Of a DNA stretch of 64,000 nt, positions 1-12,271 are shown one piece after another (within the stretch, counting starts at the first letter, position 1; every line of letters begins with the position of its first letter). The notes beneath the pieces are model-generated. The model was not told the origin of the DNA. It worked only from the letters and a program-made list of their open reading frames with translations, and searched no databases. Both the position numbers and the translations under genes were made by a program. The DNA comes from Numida meleagris (lineage: Eukaryota; Chordata; Aves; Galliformes; Numididae): NCBI RefSeq assembly GCF_002078875.1, contig NC_034411.1:6018917-6082916 (forward strand), written 5' to 3'.

Positions 1-3000
1 TTTAAAGTACAACTATCATTTCAGGCCTTCATAAGCACATCTCTGGTCCTGGAAAAATGAAGCATCTCTCACTGGTTTTCACTCTGCTCCCACTCATTTT
101 GTTGGGGCCAGGGGATGGTCAGAACTTCTGAACATGAGCTCTTGTTCAAGCTCTGAAGTTTGCAAATTTGCAGGAAAGTTTTATCTTTATGTACACAAAC
201 AAAACTTTCTTTTGTTTTTAGCTAGACCTCATCAACACCAAGCTTTGACTGATCAATATAAAGCAAAAACAGGTAAGCACCAGTTGTGGGTTCCAGTCCT
301 TGTTTTGCTGCAGAGTCAGTGAAACACCATGCAACAGTGGCAGTCCTTAGCAAAAAGCAGCAACGCAGAAATAACCAAACATCAGGAATGTTTACGCTCA
401 ACCGATATCCATTTGTCACCTGACTTCCAGAAACCAGATGCTCGTCTTCCTGCTGGCATCTTTGAATATCTCCTCAAAGCAATTTCTCAGAAGTCTGCAG
501 TTACTCAGCATGAGTGCCCCCCTTTTCAAAGCTAAGACGGTGAAGTGCATTATTTATGGATTCAAATGGTGTATTCTTCCTCCAAAATAATCATTGTATA
601 ATTGGGATAATGCCCTTGATTGTTTGCTCTGCTCTAAGTAACACTCAGGCAGTAAATAACTCTTGGCTTTCAGCCATTTGATCAATAGTTGGAGCTGTCT
701 GAAGACCTACCAACAAGGCATTCAAGAATAATTTTCAAAAAAGTGGAAAATTTCATAGATATTCTCGTCTTCCTTAGAACGTGTCATTTTTATCAGGTCA
801 AAAGAAATGTAAAATAAATCTTTATTCCTATTTTGCATTTGCAACAACGTATAAAGCAGTTATGAAAATCCTTTCCACTTTTTGACCTCATTACCTTCTC
901 ATTAACCCCCTCATTTAAGTAGATGAATGTCTAACTGCCACACAGAGGCACTCTCTGGGAATAGCACTAGAGCTTATGCTGCTGCAGCCATGGGAAAGGA
1001 AGCAAGCTAAGAAAAAGTATTCACATTTCAGAAATTTATTGAATTTAGAGTATGGAAGACAGACTTACAGCTATGATAAGCTTATTGGGTGTATCCACAG
1101 TGCCACCATTGAAGTAAACATACCCATGTTATCCTGGTACCATTGTAGCTGTGCAGCCACAGCTACACAGGCATATCAGTTAACTTGGAATTAATGGACT
1201 CTGAGTTTACACAGCTTATAGAGCAAATTCTGTAGACAGCGCTGAGCTTGGGTTTTGATCAGCTGAGTGTGCTGAGAATTCTCTTCCTCTGAACTTTGAA
1301 GCCATTTGCTACACTGGAAAGTGTTTTTTCTCTTTCCTTTCATGTCCAATTCAGAGAGATTCTCCTTTTGATAGGTGTATGAAAAGTACTTTTCTACCCT
1401 GCACTGTGAAAGATAAAATTTCAAAAGCGAGTCCTAAAACAGGCCTTGCAGAAGCAGATATGAAAAGGTAGGAACTGAACCACTGAAATATCCCATTTGT
1501 AAAATAAAAGAGACCAACAGCTACACACATCTAACACCCACTACTAAAGATGTGTGAGGTCAAAGAAAATATTAGTTGAGTTCCTGGGACTACATATGGG
1601 TATGCCTCTTCTGGGTCAAGTTTTGGCAACATTTGAATGCAATCCATCACAGACTCTTCGTTTCTTATTGCTTTAACTGCAAATTCGTAGTAAACCTTGC
1701 ACAGCTTCTCATTAGTGGAAGCATAAAGTTATTTTCTCTTAAGAATCCAGCATTTGTACTGGAAGCATTGAGCCCCTAGCTGAACACAGATGCATCTCCT
1801 ATGAAGTTTTCGGAATCTGAAGGCTCTTAACAGCTTCTATTTCACTACTACTGAGCAGTTATTGGTTTGCATCTGTTGCCATCTGTCTGTGTGGGTGGGT
1901 GCTTTGTTTTCCTGTTTGTAAAATGAAATTTTAGCACTCCTTTACATCACAAATATGTTACTTGGGTAGATGGTTTCAACACAGTGAGCAACCTACAATT
2001 ATAACAACGCTGAAGGAGAAATCCCCCAGACAGAATTATGATTTAAGTACAGAGAGAATCAGCGATGAAAAGAACCTCCAAAACATTCTCCCACATGGGA
2101 CACTGGTGGGCCAGATGCTCTCTTTCTCCTCTCTTTAACATTTGGCTAAAATTCGTTTCTCTTAGGAACTGTTCCAACATGGCTCCCACTACCAAAAATC
2201 ATACTCCCTTACCTGAACTATTCAGCTCACATCTTCAGTCATTTCAGCTCATGCAGTGCTGTATAAATGCTCAACACTATGAATGTAAAGAAATATGAAT
2301 GGAAGCTACGACTTGAAGGAATAATTGCACATATACTCTGCATGCTGTATGGTAAATGCAATCAAAAAGAATGAGATCTTGGAACATTTCTCACTGAGAT
2401 TTAGCATTAAGTTGGATTTATCATCTCATTTGGAATGTGAAAAAGTGGGACTGCACAAATGTTAAAGACTGCCAAAAGGACACTGAGCAGTCTTGCAGTG
2501 CCTGGAAGATAGCAGGGAGATAAATCTACTGACCTCTGTATTTGCTGTCGTGGCATATGGTGCTAAGTATTATGAACATTTTGTCAGCTTTATGGAGAAT
2601 AAGGGTCAAGAAATGCCAACAAAAATGAAGACTGCAAAGAGAGCAACTAGCGTAAGTGAAACAGAACTATACAACAAAGAACCAAAATACGTGGATGGAT
2701 GGTAGTTTCCTGAATTTAGAAACCTACATATAAAAGAAAACAATCAGAGATAAAGCAGAACAAGCAGTTTTAGAATGTAACACTAGTAACAGACATCTGT
2801 CCATGTTTGAAACCTGACTTTACACACCAAATGACCACTGATTTTCAGCTCAATTTTCAGAGTGGATTAGGAGGCTAAAGGAAGAAAAGAAATGACAGAA
2901 ACACAACAGTCAGTGGCAAGTTGGTTCCATAGGTTTCTGCTTTAGTAAAGAAGCTGAGGGAAAACAGTAGTCATCACTAAAGTGTTGCCTTTTGCCTTAT

Positions 3001-3132
3001 TGATCTGCCTAGAAAAAGAATCTACATCGAATGTTAAAATAATTACTTATTAACGTTGATGGTAAAGATCCTTTAAAAATGCCATAAATCTTCTGGGCTG
3101 ATTAATGTGATCTTTTAAAATACCATGATAAA

Positions 3133-3160
3133 TGTTAATTACATGCAAATGACAGCAGTA
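3133..3160. promoter_or_regulatory. possible enhancer motif cluster (octamer, TAAT, TGACAG)
   Basis: Within 28 bases there is a TTAATTA homeodomain-type core, a perfect octamer ATGCAAAT (the POU-factor site), and a TGACAG core typical of MEIS/TGIF sites. Such packing is common in vertebrate developmental enhancers, but each motif is short and could arise by chance in AT-rich DNA. No conservation could be tested here. Confidence 0.2.
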
Positions 3161-3560
3161 CAGTTATTACAGCAGGACCTGGAGCTCAATGATTTGCACC
3201 GTTAATTCTGGTTCCCTTGACCTTATACAGTAAGCCTGAAAACATATGTAAGTCGATAATGTAATGATCAGTGCACACCAAATCATTCTTCTTGAGCTGA
3301 GTAAAGATGATGTGAACAGTACACTTCCTTGCCTTGCATGAGATTTAGAAAAGGCTGTAGAAGCTCAACTCATCAAGTAGAGGGCCGTGCTGCAAGACAT
3401 TACAAAAAAAAATAAATAAATAGCATTTCATTTTGTTATCTTTCCTTCATACAGAAGGTTTCTTTTATCCTCTGGGCTTCCTCTGCAGCATGACCTCTCC
3501 TACTCTCTACATTTTCAGCTTACAACTAAATAAGGAAAAGCACTCCTATTCCTTCAGTAT

Positions 3561-3590
3561 AAAACAAACAAACAAACAAACAAACAAATA
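3561..3590. repeat. (ACAA)n microsatellite
   Basis: About seven uninterrupted copies of a four-base ACAA unit, followed by AAAT units. This is a simple sequence repeat, likely length-polymorphic. Confidence 0.9.
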
Positions 3591-4235
3591 AATGATTTTG
3601 TTTGCATCTTCTCTATTCTGCCAGTGAGCTTTCCCCATTGGAGAAGGATAAAAGTTTCAGCTAAGAATAACCGCGAGACTCCTTGAATGTGTGAGATACT
3701 TGTCCTTTCCCTCCCTCCTAGAAAGCAATGGAGAGATGCAGCTCAATGACTCTGATGTATTTATTTAGTATTTACTTGCACCAGGGGTCAGGCATTCTAT
3801 GGGATCACTTTAGGAAGAATTTTAGAAGAAAGTTCTTCCATAAGTATTTTGGTTTCCAGAAGATCAAAGTGCACCAAGGATGCCACTCCCAAAGCATTGC
3901 AGACCAATGTTAAATTATAGGCTGGTCTCTAGAAAAAGAAAATCCTAATCACATCTTGCAAGCTGATCAGGCTTTAGGTTTCTCAATGAATGTATAGACT
4001 GCTAAATACATTTCTAAATAAATTTGTAGGTTCTTCGCTGACTCTGGAGCTTGTGGAGCTGATTGCAGAGGTGAGCTGTGCTACCTATGGGCAATATGCC
4101 CCAGTCCTCCAAGTGCCTGTACTGTCAAAGGTCTCCACAGAGGCACTGCCTGGCAGCCTGTGGGAGGAAGAAGGCCTGCTTCATTTCACAACCACAAGTT
4201 GCAAGCATCCACAACCCAGTGATGACAGAGCAGGC

Positions 4236-4679
4236 TGATGATCAGTGGGCTGGAGCAGCTCTCCTATGAAGAAAGGCTGAGGGAACTGGTCTTGTTTACC
4301 TTGGAGAAGAGAAGGCTCCCGGGAGACCTCATTGTGGCCTTCCAATACTTAAAGGGAGCGTATAAGCAGGAGGGGGAACAATTGTTAACGAGGGTGGATA
4401 GCAATAGGGCAAGGGGGAATGGTTTTAAACTGAGATAGGGGAGGTTCAGGTTGGATATTAGGAGGAAGTTTTTCACACAGAGGGTGGTGATGCACTGGAA
4501 CAGGTTGCCCAGGGGGGTTGTGGATGCCCCATCCCCGGAGGCATTCAAGGCCAGGCTGGACGTGGCTCTGGGCAGCCTGATCTAGTGGTTGGCAACCATG
4601 CACTCAGCAAGGGGGTTGAAACTAGATGATCTTTGAGGTCCTTTTCAACCCAGGCCATTGTGTGATTCTGTGATTCTAT
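4236..4679 (+). mobile_element. CR1 LINE fragment, 3' end, sense
   Basis: This is the 3'-terminal part of a CR1 non-LTR retrotransposon. In one frame it reads as the end of the ORF2 reverse-transcriptase protein (RGLEHL-like start, then [31 protein letters not shown], and a GNGFKL block), with a stop after GNGFKLR where intact copies continue. The untranslated tail contains the GATGATCTTTGAGGTCC signature and ends in the CR1 hallmark of tandem GATTCTGT/GATTCTAT octamers. It is 5'-truncated, as is typical for CR1. It is closely related in subfamily to the copy at 7.9-8.7 kb. Confidence 0.93.
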
Positions 4680-7381
4680 AAAATTTCTAAAATAAACCTC
4701 AGCATTTGAGGAAACTAACGCTTTGGGTACTTCCAAGGCACAGAAAGCATCAATTGTACAACTGCTATTAATAGTTTCCCTAACATCATTGTATGTTATT
4801 CTTCCTGTTCCTGCTGTGTTTTTCTCCATTTGATGGTAACCACAGAAACCAGAAATCAAACAAAAAAAATGAGCTCTCAGGAGCAGAAGCACGGTGATAC
4901 AGCACAGATGGATACTTCGCACATTTGTTATCTGGGACTGTCAGAAAGGGAAATTAAACCTCAGGATGTCAAAGCAGAAAACCAAAAATACAATGTGTGC
5001 AACAAACTCCTCAAGAGAGAAAAGCAAAAAATTACTTGAGGAAATAACTTCAGAATAAAAAATAACTTCACAACTTGAGGAAATAACTTTAGAAGAAAAG
5101 GCTACATTTTTACTTCATAAATACAGCTTGATAATTTAGGCTCTCCTGGATGTTGAATGCGAGCTGTCAGAGAAGAGGTGGCTCTAGAGAGTACTGAGAT
5201 CTATGCGTTGCTAGTGGTTTGTAAGCTGCCTGCCCAGGTCAGGAGTCGCTGCTTGTGGCAGACTGCCTAGTACATGCACTCAGATGGGAATAAGATTCAT
5301 CCCCTCGTTACGCAAACAAAATCACCCTCCTCATCATAATGACAGCTAAAATATCAGGAGTAGTCATATATTTACCAACTCTTGCATAAGCCTCCACTTG
5401 CACAAATACAAACTTTTATATCCGATCACAAACAGTGCTTGTAATTTTAGGGACAAAACATGGTCTACTTTCTAGAGTCTGGAGATGTAACCAGTATCAG
5501 GGGTGCTTTAGGTAAACATTGATCCTTTGAACTCTTCTGCTTCAGAACAGAACATTCACCAACATGAGCTCATGTACTTCATCTTCCCAATAGTGAATTT
5601 TAATTGAAAAAATAGAGAACACAGAGACAATTCCAACTCTTGTTTACAGTGCTCTGCTACAAAACAGTCTTACAGCAGAACAGTAAGTCTCACAAAATAC
5701 GTCTATTTAATGACATCTGAATTTCCTTATATGTATAGCAGTGGAGGTGATTTCTGCTTGCACTCATTTGATGTTAAAAAAAAAAATCTTTGCAAGTCCA
5801 GATTGCAGTTAGAAATCAATCTCGGTCAGGAGCCATCCTACAGTTCTTACATTTCTGTAGTTGATTGTGAATACGGACAGATTTTTAGCATATAAAAGTT
5901 TCCACTTCAATAAACTTCATCCATTTTCAATTTCCCTAGTTTTTCCTCCCAGTCTTAGCCCTGCAGCTCTCTTCTTTCCCTCTTATTAGGAAGGAGCTCA
6001 CCTGACTGCTTTGTCCCCTCTCTTTACACTGATTACCAGCTCTGAGAGTCAAGAGGGGGACTGCTCACAGAAGCCATAAGGCTGACTGATGAAAAAAATC
6101 TTATAACAATCTATTCTAAAAATAATAGTGACATTTTTCCCTGGAACTATGAGGACTGGGAGCTTAAATTTTCCTCTGCCCTGCTTAAATAAGAATACAA
6201 ATCTTCGCCACAGGTTTTTACAGGAGTGCTCTTACAAATATCCTAACGATCTCTGCTGAAGCCATTTGGGATGGCAACACAGTTCATTGCTTCTCCTTGT
6301 GTTTTATTCTCCCATTTCGTACCCAGCTGAAATGCTCAAAGTACAAAACATTCAAGTTAATTTTCTGAAGCATGCAGCACAGGCAGAACTTCAGTGGGAG
6401 CAGTCTGGACAGACACTGGATGTTTTTAAATACCCAATTTTTCTGATGAAAAATGAAGTTTCATGTTAGTGGATACTGCTGCTGCTTAATTAAAAATAAG
6501 TCCTACATCTGGAAGAGATATAGCAAAAGCAATAACTGTGCCACAGCTCTTACCCAGTTTTGGCTTTATAAAAACAATAATTCTTATCTGTTCAGTAAAT
6601 GCAAAGATTAATTGATGTTTTTGCAACACCTTAGAAATTTCAAATGACATCTAGGTGAAGCTAAGTGCTCTTATCTCACCAGTTAATTTAATGCTACTAG
6701 ATGCCTCTTCACCCCACACTCACCAAGGGCTACCACTGGCCCTTTCTGCACAGAGCACATGCAGCTATACGGGTAGACATCATGGCCCACAGAAAATCTC
6801 CACCAGCATACTGGTCCTTAACTGCCTTTTAAATTAGATGCCAACTAACAGACCCCATGTTTTAGCAGCTAGGGTGAACCTAGCCTCTTCCCACCCATGG
6901 AAACCACACACTCATGGAATGAGTCCCTTTGGAAAAATGAGTCCCCTTGGAAAACAAGGGGACCACGCACAGTCCTAAAGTTGTAGTACTTTTGCTTGTC
7001 TCTCTCTTTTTACTTTTCTAGTTTTTACTGGAAGTTGTTCATCTGTTTTTAACAAAATTAGTCCCAGTGAAATTCAGTTTTGAGGAATTTCTCATTTGAA
7101 CTTGCTTTTAGTTATGAAGTTGTAGAAACAGTTTATATTTCTGATAAATACTGCTTTCTTACTTCTTTTAAATCACTTTTTGCATATAAGAAAGCTAAAT
7201 GTTGGAAATGAGATTTAAAGCAAGATGTTTAATCAGATTTTTTTATTATTTTCATCTTGTGAACATGTTCAGCAATGAGTTTTCCCTTCCATTAAAAACA
7301 TCATAAAACAAGACAAATACTTTTGCCTACTGTATTAAAAACACGCAAAAGTACTTCATTGAATGTGAGTTTATGAATACA
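4680..7381. other. intergenic DNA, no gene recognised
   Basis: No exon, RNA gene or mobile element is recognised. It contains an imperfect 39-bp tandem duplication at 5034-5100 (listed separately). Reading frames are short and lack family motifs. Confidence 0.6.
5034..5100. repeat. imperfect 39-bp tandem duplication
   Basis: The block starting ACTTGAGGAAATAACTT at 5034 recurs at 5073, one 39-base period later. The second copy is partial (about 28 bases) and carries a few substitutions. It looks like a local slippage duplication of no evident function. Confidence 0.7.
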
Positions 7382-7492
7382 TCATAGGATCGTTTGAGTT
7401 GGAAGGGATACTGAAAGGCCATCTTGTCCAGCTGCCCTACAATGAACAAGGACACCTACAGCTCCATCAGGTGCTCAGAGACATGGTCTACG
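7382..7492 (-). mobile_element. CR1 LINE 3'-end fragment, antisense
   Basis: Read on the minus strand, this is a short CR1 3' tail. It begins on the plus strand with the inverted terminal signature (CATAGGATCGTTTGAGTTGG, then AAGGCCATCTTGTCCAGCTG) followed by the 'ACACCTACAGCTCCATCAGG' block of the CR1 3'UTR. Only about 110 bases remain, and the 5' side ends abruptly. Confidence 0.8.
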
Positions 7493-7902
7493 ACATCTAA
7501 CACGTCTCCAAAGAAAACAATATCTGTCTTCTGATTCATGTAAAAACAGGGGGAAAAAATGCAGTGAAAGTTAATGAAAGTCATCAATTTTAAATGGAAA
7601 AGGAGAAAGGACTTATTAAATAGATTTTTTTTAAAAAAACAAGCAGTTATCTACAGTGAAGCGACAGTTTTGAAGCCAAGCATTATGTTAGCTAGGGATA
7701 ATTCCAACTTTTCAAAAAGCTGGTTTTCTAAAGATTAGCTTAACTCCATCCACAGAGATGGGGTGCAGCAGGCAGCTGCTCTTATATGTCTGTACAAATG
7801 ACAGCAAATTATATATTTATAACCTTTCAGCAACCCTCAGAGAAACATGGCCTGCAAGTATAACACATACCTCTGAGGGCATGCCACGGCACGGCATGGC
7901 AC
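7493..7902. other. short intergenic spacer between CR1 copies
   Basis: No gene is recognised. The right edge carries a pentanucleotide run of GGCAC/GGCAT units (7881-7903) where the terminal octamers of the adjoining antisense CR1 would be expected. Confidence 0.55.
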
Positions 7903-8672
7903 AGCCTCAAAGATCATCGAGTCTCAACCCCTCTGCTGAGTGCATGGTCGCCAACCACTAGATCAGGCTGCCCAGAGCCATATCCAGCCTGGCCATGAAT
8001 GCCTCCGGGGATGGGGCATCCACAACCCCCCTGGGCAACCTGTTCCAGTGCATCACCACCCTCTGTGTGAAAAACTTCCTCCTAATATCTAACATACATC
8101 TCTCCTGTTTCAGTTTAAAACCATTCCCCCTTGTTCTGTCGCTATCCACTCTTGTGAACAATTGTTCCCTCTCCTGCTTATACGCTCCCTTCAAGTGTTG
8201 GAAGGCCACAATGAGGTCTCCCCGGAGCCTTCTTTTCTCCAAGGTAAACAAGCCCAGTTCCCTCAACCTTTCCTCATAGCAGAGGTGCTCCAGCCCTCTG
8301 ATGATTTTGGTCGCCCTTGTCTGAACTCGTTCCAAGAGCTCCATGTCTTTCTTGTGCTGAGGGCCGCAGGCCTGAATGCAGTACTCCAGATGGGGCCTCA
8401 CAAGAGCCAAGAAGAGGGGTACCACCACCACCTCCCGCTCCCTGCTGGCCACTCCTCTTTTAATGCAGCCCAGAACATAGTTGGCCTTCCAGGCTGCAAG
8501 CGCACACTGCTGGCTCATGCCCAGCTTCTCGTCTATCAGGACCCCCAAGTCCCTCTCTTCAGGACTGCTCTCAAGGAGTTCTTCCCCCTGTCTGTACAAA
8601 TACCTGGGATTGCCCCGGCCCAAGTGCAGCACCCTGCATTTGGCCTTGTTGAACCTCATTAGGATCTCATGG
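7903..8672 (-). mobile_element. CR1 LINE, antisense, long uninterrupted C-terminal RT reading frame
   Basis: On the minus strand, the frame closed by the stop at 7958 reads without interruption for about 240 codons of the CR1 ORF2 C-terminus. It runs from [18 protein letters not shown], through [23 protein letters not shown] and [12 protein letters not shown], to [20 protein letters not shown] and the family's terminal LGSLI. The frame continues past the 5' break into antisense of the neighbouring CR1, so its first 25 or so codons are not CR1 coding sequence. The catalytic reverse-transcriptase core and endonuclease are missing (5' truncation), so this copy cannot move on its own. Its intact frame suggests a relatively young insertion. 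Confidence 0.93.
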
Positions 8673-8688
8673 ACCCACTTCCCTACAG

Positions 8689-9530
8689 AGACACTACAGA
8701 GGGACCTGGATAGACTGCATCGATGGGCCAAGGTAAACAATATGAGTTTCAACAGGGCCAAGTGTCGGGTCCTACACTTTGGTCACAACCACCCCAGACA
8801 ACCCTACAGGCTTGGGGAGGAGTGGCTGGAAAGCTGCCTGACAGAAAGGGACCTTGGTGTGCTGATGGACAGTTGGCTGAATATGATCCAGCAGTGTGCC
8901 CAGGTGGCCAAGGCAGCCAATGGCATCCTAGCTTGTATCAGGAATGGTGTGGTAAGCAGGACTAGGAAAGTCATCCTGCCCCTATACTTGGCCTTGGTGA
9001 GGCCTCACCTCGAGTACTGTGTTCAGCCTTGGGCGCCTCAGTACAGAAAGGACATTGAGGTGCTGGAGCAGTGCAAAGAATGGCAACAAGGCTTGTGAAG
9101 TGCTTGGAGAACATGTCCTACAAGGAGAGACTAAAGGAACTGGGGCTGTTTAGTCTGGGGAAGAGGAGACTGAGGAGAGACCTCATTGCTCTCTTCAAAT
9201 ACCTGAAAGGTGATTGCAGTGAGAGCAGGCCTGGTCTCTTCTCACTGGTGACAGGTGACAGGACAAGGGGAAATGGCCTCAAGTTGCTCCAGGGGAGGTT
9301 TAGGGTGGATATCAGGAAAAACTTCTTTACAGAAAGGGTTGTTAAGCACTGGAACAGGCTCCGCAGGGAGGTGGTTAAGTCACCATCCCTGAAAGCGTTT
9401 AAAAACCGTTTGGATGTGGTGCTCGGCGATATGATTTAGCGATGGGTTGTTAGAGCAGTATGGTTAAGTTGCGGCTGGACTTGATGATCTTGAAGGTCCT
9501 TTCCAACCTGAGCAATTCTATGACTCTAAG
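8689..9530 (+). mobile_element. CR1 LINE, sense, different subfamily, frameshifted
   Basis: The + strand reads as CR1 ORF2 C-terminus: [37 protein letters not shown] and [15 protein letters not shown]. The frame breaks near 9070-9098, after the VLEQ block, and resumes in another frame with [20 protein letters not shown] and [18 protein letters not shown], ending in LGDMI. The tail has GATGATCTTGAAGGTCC and ends in TTCTATGACTCTAA. Residue differences and a distinct 3' tail separate it from the antisense copy immediately to its left. It is 5'-truncated and inactive. Confidence 0.92.
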
Positions 9531-11806
9531 GAATGTTTCCTTAAAATTCCCTGTCCATGCACCAGTCAGGTCCATTCACTTTTCTGACGGGGGCTGCAGG
9601 CTTAGTGGAAAGGAGACTCGCTTGCTTTGAGTGCAAGATTTTCCATGCAGGAGTATGGCCAATTCATTATATGGACCTCAGATGCTTATTAATGTGAAAA
9701 CTCTCCAAGTCTCCCTCTCTCCCAGAAGTCTTAAGGGGAGTTAAGTACGGTGTGGCCTCATTTAAGTTGCTGTTCAGTTACTGACGAGGAGAAATTGGAA
9801 TAAAGACTTACCCACCAAACCTGCAGATTAGGAGTAAAGGCACAGAGCTGTACTCTTGCACCCTGACTGACCTCCTCACACTCACACTCTGCCTCCTCCT
9901 TTGAGAATGCTCTCCCTTTGCTTTTTCTAGACCTTTTCCAGATTTCATCATGAATACACCACAGCCAGGCCCCTTTGACATCCTCCTCAGGTATGGGCTT
10001 GGTCATCCACTTTTGCAATGTTCTGCCAAAACCACTCAGTTTTTCCACACCTGGCCCTCACAATGCCATGTCTGGGCTGCTTGTCAGATGCACACCACCG
10101 TACACATCATTCATGGCCCAGTTCTAATTTCACTCAGATTGGCAAGCAGGTCTGTACACAGCTAGCCCATTGCCAGCCCAATGCACAAAAGAAGCCATGG
10201 CCTAGGCAGGAAAAGGTACTGCTTTGACCACACGTGGATCACAGAGAGTGTTCCTGGGCCATATGCTTTGGTGTAGCTCAAAAAAATGTGGAGTCTACAT
10301 TTAGAACTCATAGAACATGCCACGAGCTACACGCATTGGAGCAGTTCCTTAAAATTGTTAGAGATGCATCAGAAATCCCCTCCTTCTGCAGGTTTTGGCA
10401 CCTGACTTCAGTGCCCTGAGCCCCATAGGATGTGGAACTCCACCCCAGATCCAGCTCAGGGATTCACAGTGCTGGAATTGTAACACAGGTAAATTTGCAC
10501 AGCTCTGGAACTTTCTATTTTAGCAAAGGGCTGATGGAAAAAGATGTATTTCAACTAGGCTGAGGTTGAGATTTCAAAGGTATTTTAGTGGCCAGCAGTC
10601 ACAAATTCAAGGCATTTTCTGGCCTTTCTATTCTGAGCACTCATTTATTATATAGCTCACACAACTGCTCTGACAGCTTTCATGGTAGCTCCTGACTTCT
10701 AGGGCACTAGGGCCTGCTCTATGTATGCAGAGACTAATGAGTAATCAGAGAACTAAAGACCACAAGTAGCTTCTCTAGAGTCCGTTTACCTTTTCACATA
10801 CTCACCAAGAGTGCTGAATTGTCCATTGATGGAAGCCAAAAGTACCATATCCCCAGTACTACCATTAATAAAGAAGGGCTTAAAGCGCTGATACCAACAA
10901 AAGATAAACGTGTATTTTTAAAAAGTAATTTTAGGAATCAAGGTCAACTTGTGCTGAGCAGAGGACACTGTACCTATTCAGTAGATAAATGCTTAAGTTG
11001 TTCTTTCCCTGAACCTCCACAGCTATTTATGAAGCAGGACTACCATTATCAACTAGAGCTAGGTAAGTGAAAAATAGAAATTCTGAATACTGTCAATTTT
11101 TTTTGGAAGGTCTCAGAGCAGAAAGTCATGAAAGCACTTCACACATCTAGTAAATATTTCTCAGGAACTTATGTAAAAAAAAATATTTTAAAGAAAAGAT
11201 TTTAAATGCATTCAGAAAAAGAACAGCTAGTGATTTTCCAAAAGGGAACGAAATGCACTATATTATTTCCACTTGCTCAAATGGCTTGCTCCCCCTAGCA
11301 ACGCTCAAGATTTTTTTGTTGCATGAGAAGATCCATGAAATGAGTATGTTGATGGCATTTGTAAAGAGGACACTGCAGGACAGCAATGCATGTCCCTTAC
11401 ATTGAGAGCTCTGTGCCAACATGCACTCATGCCTACACAATCTGCCAGACTGGACCAAAGTCAAATTGGGCCCAGCTAACTCTTGCCAGCTCTGCTGGAT
11501 ATCTTTCACAGAAATACATAGATATTAAATGGCTTTTGCTGTTAAAGCAATGCAGTGTTGCTTGTTCATTTTAACAGGGTTGACAGCAGGACTGCAGAAT
11601 CCAGAACACCACCAAGAAGAATCAAACAAGGCAGCAGGGAGTCCTAAAGAAAATTCAGTGTTTTATATGTTTTACGTACTTAATTTGTTGGTTTAGGATC
11701 ACTGGTTGAGAGGTTGGGTCTTCATTTTTTAATGGCAGCACTAATCACTTGTTAAGATGCTTTCAAATTTCATTAGATATTGTTTTCATGTATTATACAT
11801 AGACTT
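9531..11806. other. intergenic DNA, no gene recognised
   Basis: The longest frame is 96 codons (minus strand, 9758-10048). It is charged and shows no motif I can place; chance is the simplest explanation. No splice-bounded exon or mobile element was recognised. Confidence 0.55.
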
Positions 11807-12271
11807 GCTTGAGCACGTCCAGAGGAGGGCCACAAAAATGATCCCAGGGATGGAACACCTCCTTACAAGGACAGGCTGAGAGCTGGGGCTGTGCAGCCTG
11901 GAGAAGGGAAGGCTCCAGGAGACCTGAGAGCAGCCTGTCAGTATCTTAAGGGGGGCTATAAGAAGGAAGGGAACAGATTCTGTAGCAAGGTCTGTGTGAC
12001 GGGACAAGGGGAAATGGTTTCAAGCTTAAAGAGAAGAGATTTATGGTGAATATAAGGAAAAAGTCTTTTAAAGTGAGGGTGATGAGGCATTGTCACAGGT
12101 TGCCCAGAGAGGTGGTGGTGCCCCATCGCTGGAGACTTTCAAAGTCAGGCTGGACGGGGGTCTGAGCACCTGATCTAGCTGTAGGCGTCCCCGTTCATTG
12201 CCAAGGAGTTGGACCAGATGACCTTTAAGGGTCCCTTCCAACTCTAAGAGTTCTATGATTTTATGATTATC
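11807..12271 (+). mobile_element. CR1 LINE 3' fragment, sense, degenerate
   Basis: It starts in the CR1 segment encoding the EHVQRRATKMI-type block (GAGCACGTCCAGAGGAGGGC) and runs to the 3'UTR signature GACCAGATGACCTTTAAGG and the terminal TTCTATGATTTTATGATTAT octamers. Several frameshifts and small deletions break the ORF2 C-terminal frame. It is an old, inactive copy. Confidence 0.9.

Larger units (their letters stand above)
1..4235. other. intergenic DNA, no gene recognised
   Basis: Open reading frames here are short (at most about 80 codons), occur in all frames, and match no protein family I recognise. The DNA is AT-rich. It holds a small (ACAA)n microsatellite and one cluster of homeodomain/POU-like motifs, listed separately. 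A Cys/His-rich short frame near 4078-4235 resembles nothing specific. I see no exon with convincing splice sites. Confidence 0.6.

Noticed and set aside
8481..9098. 205-codon plus-strand frame that looks like one protein
   Set aside because: It fuses antisense of one CR1 to the sense frame of the next, so it is not a gene.
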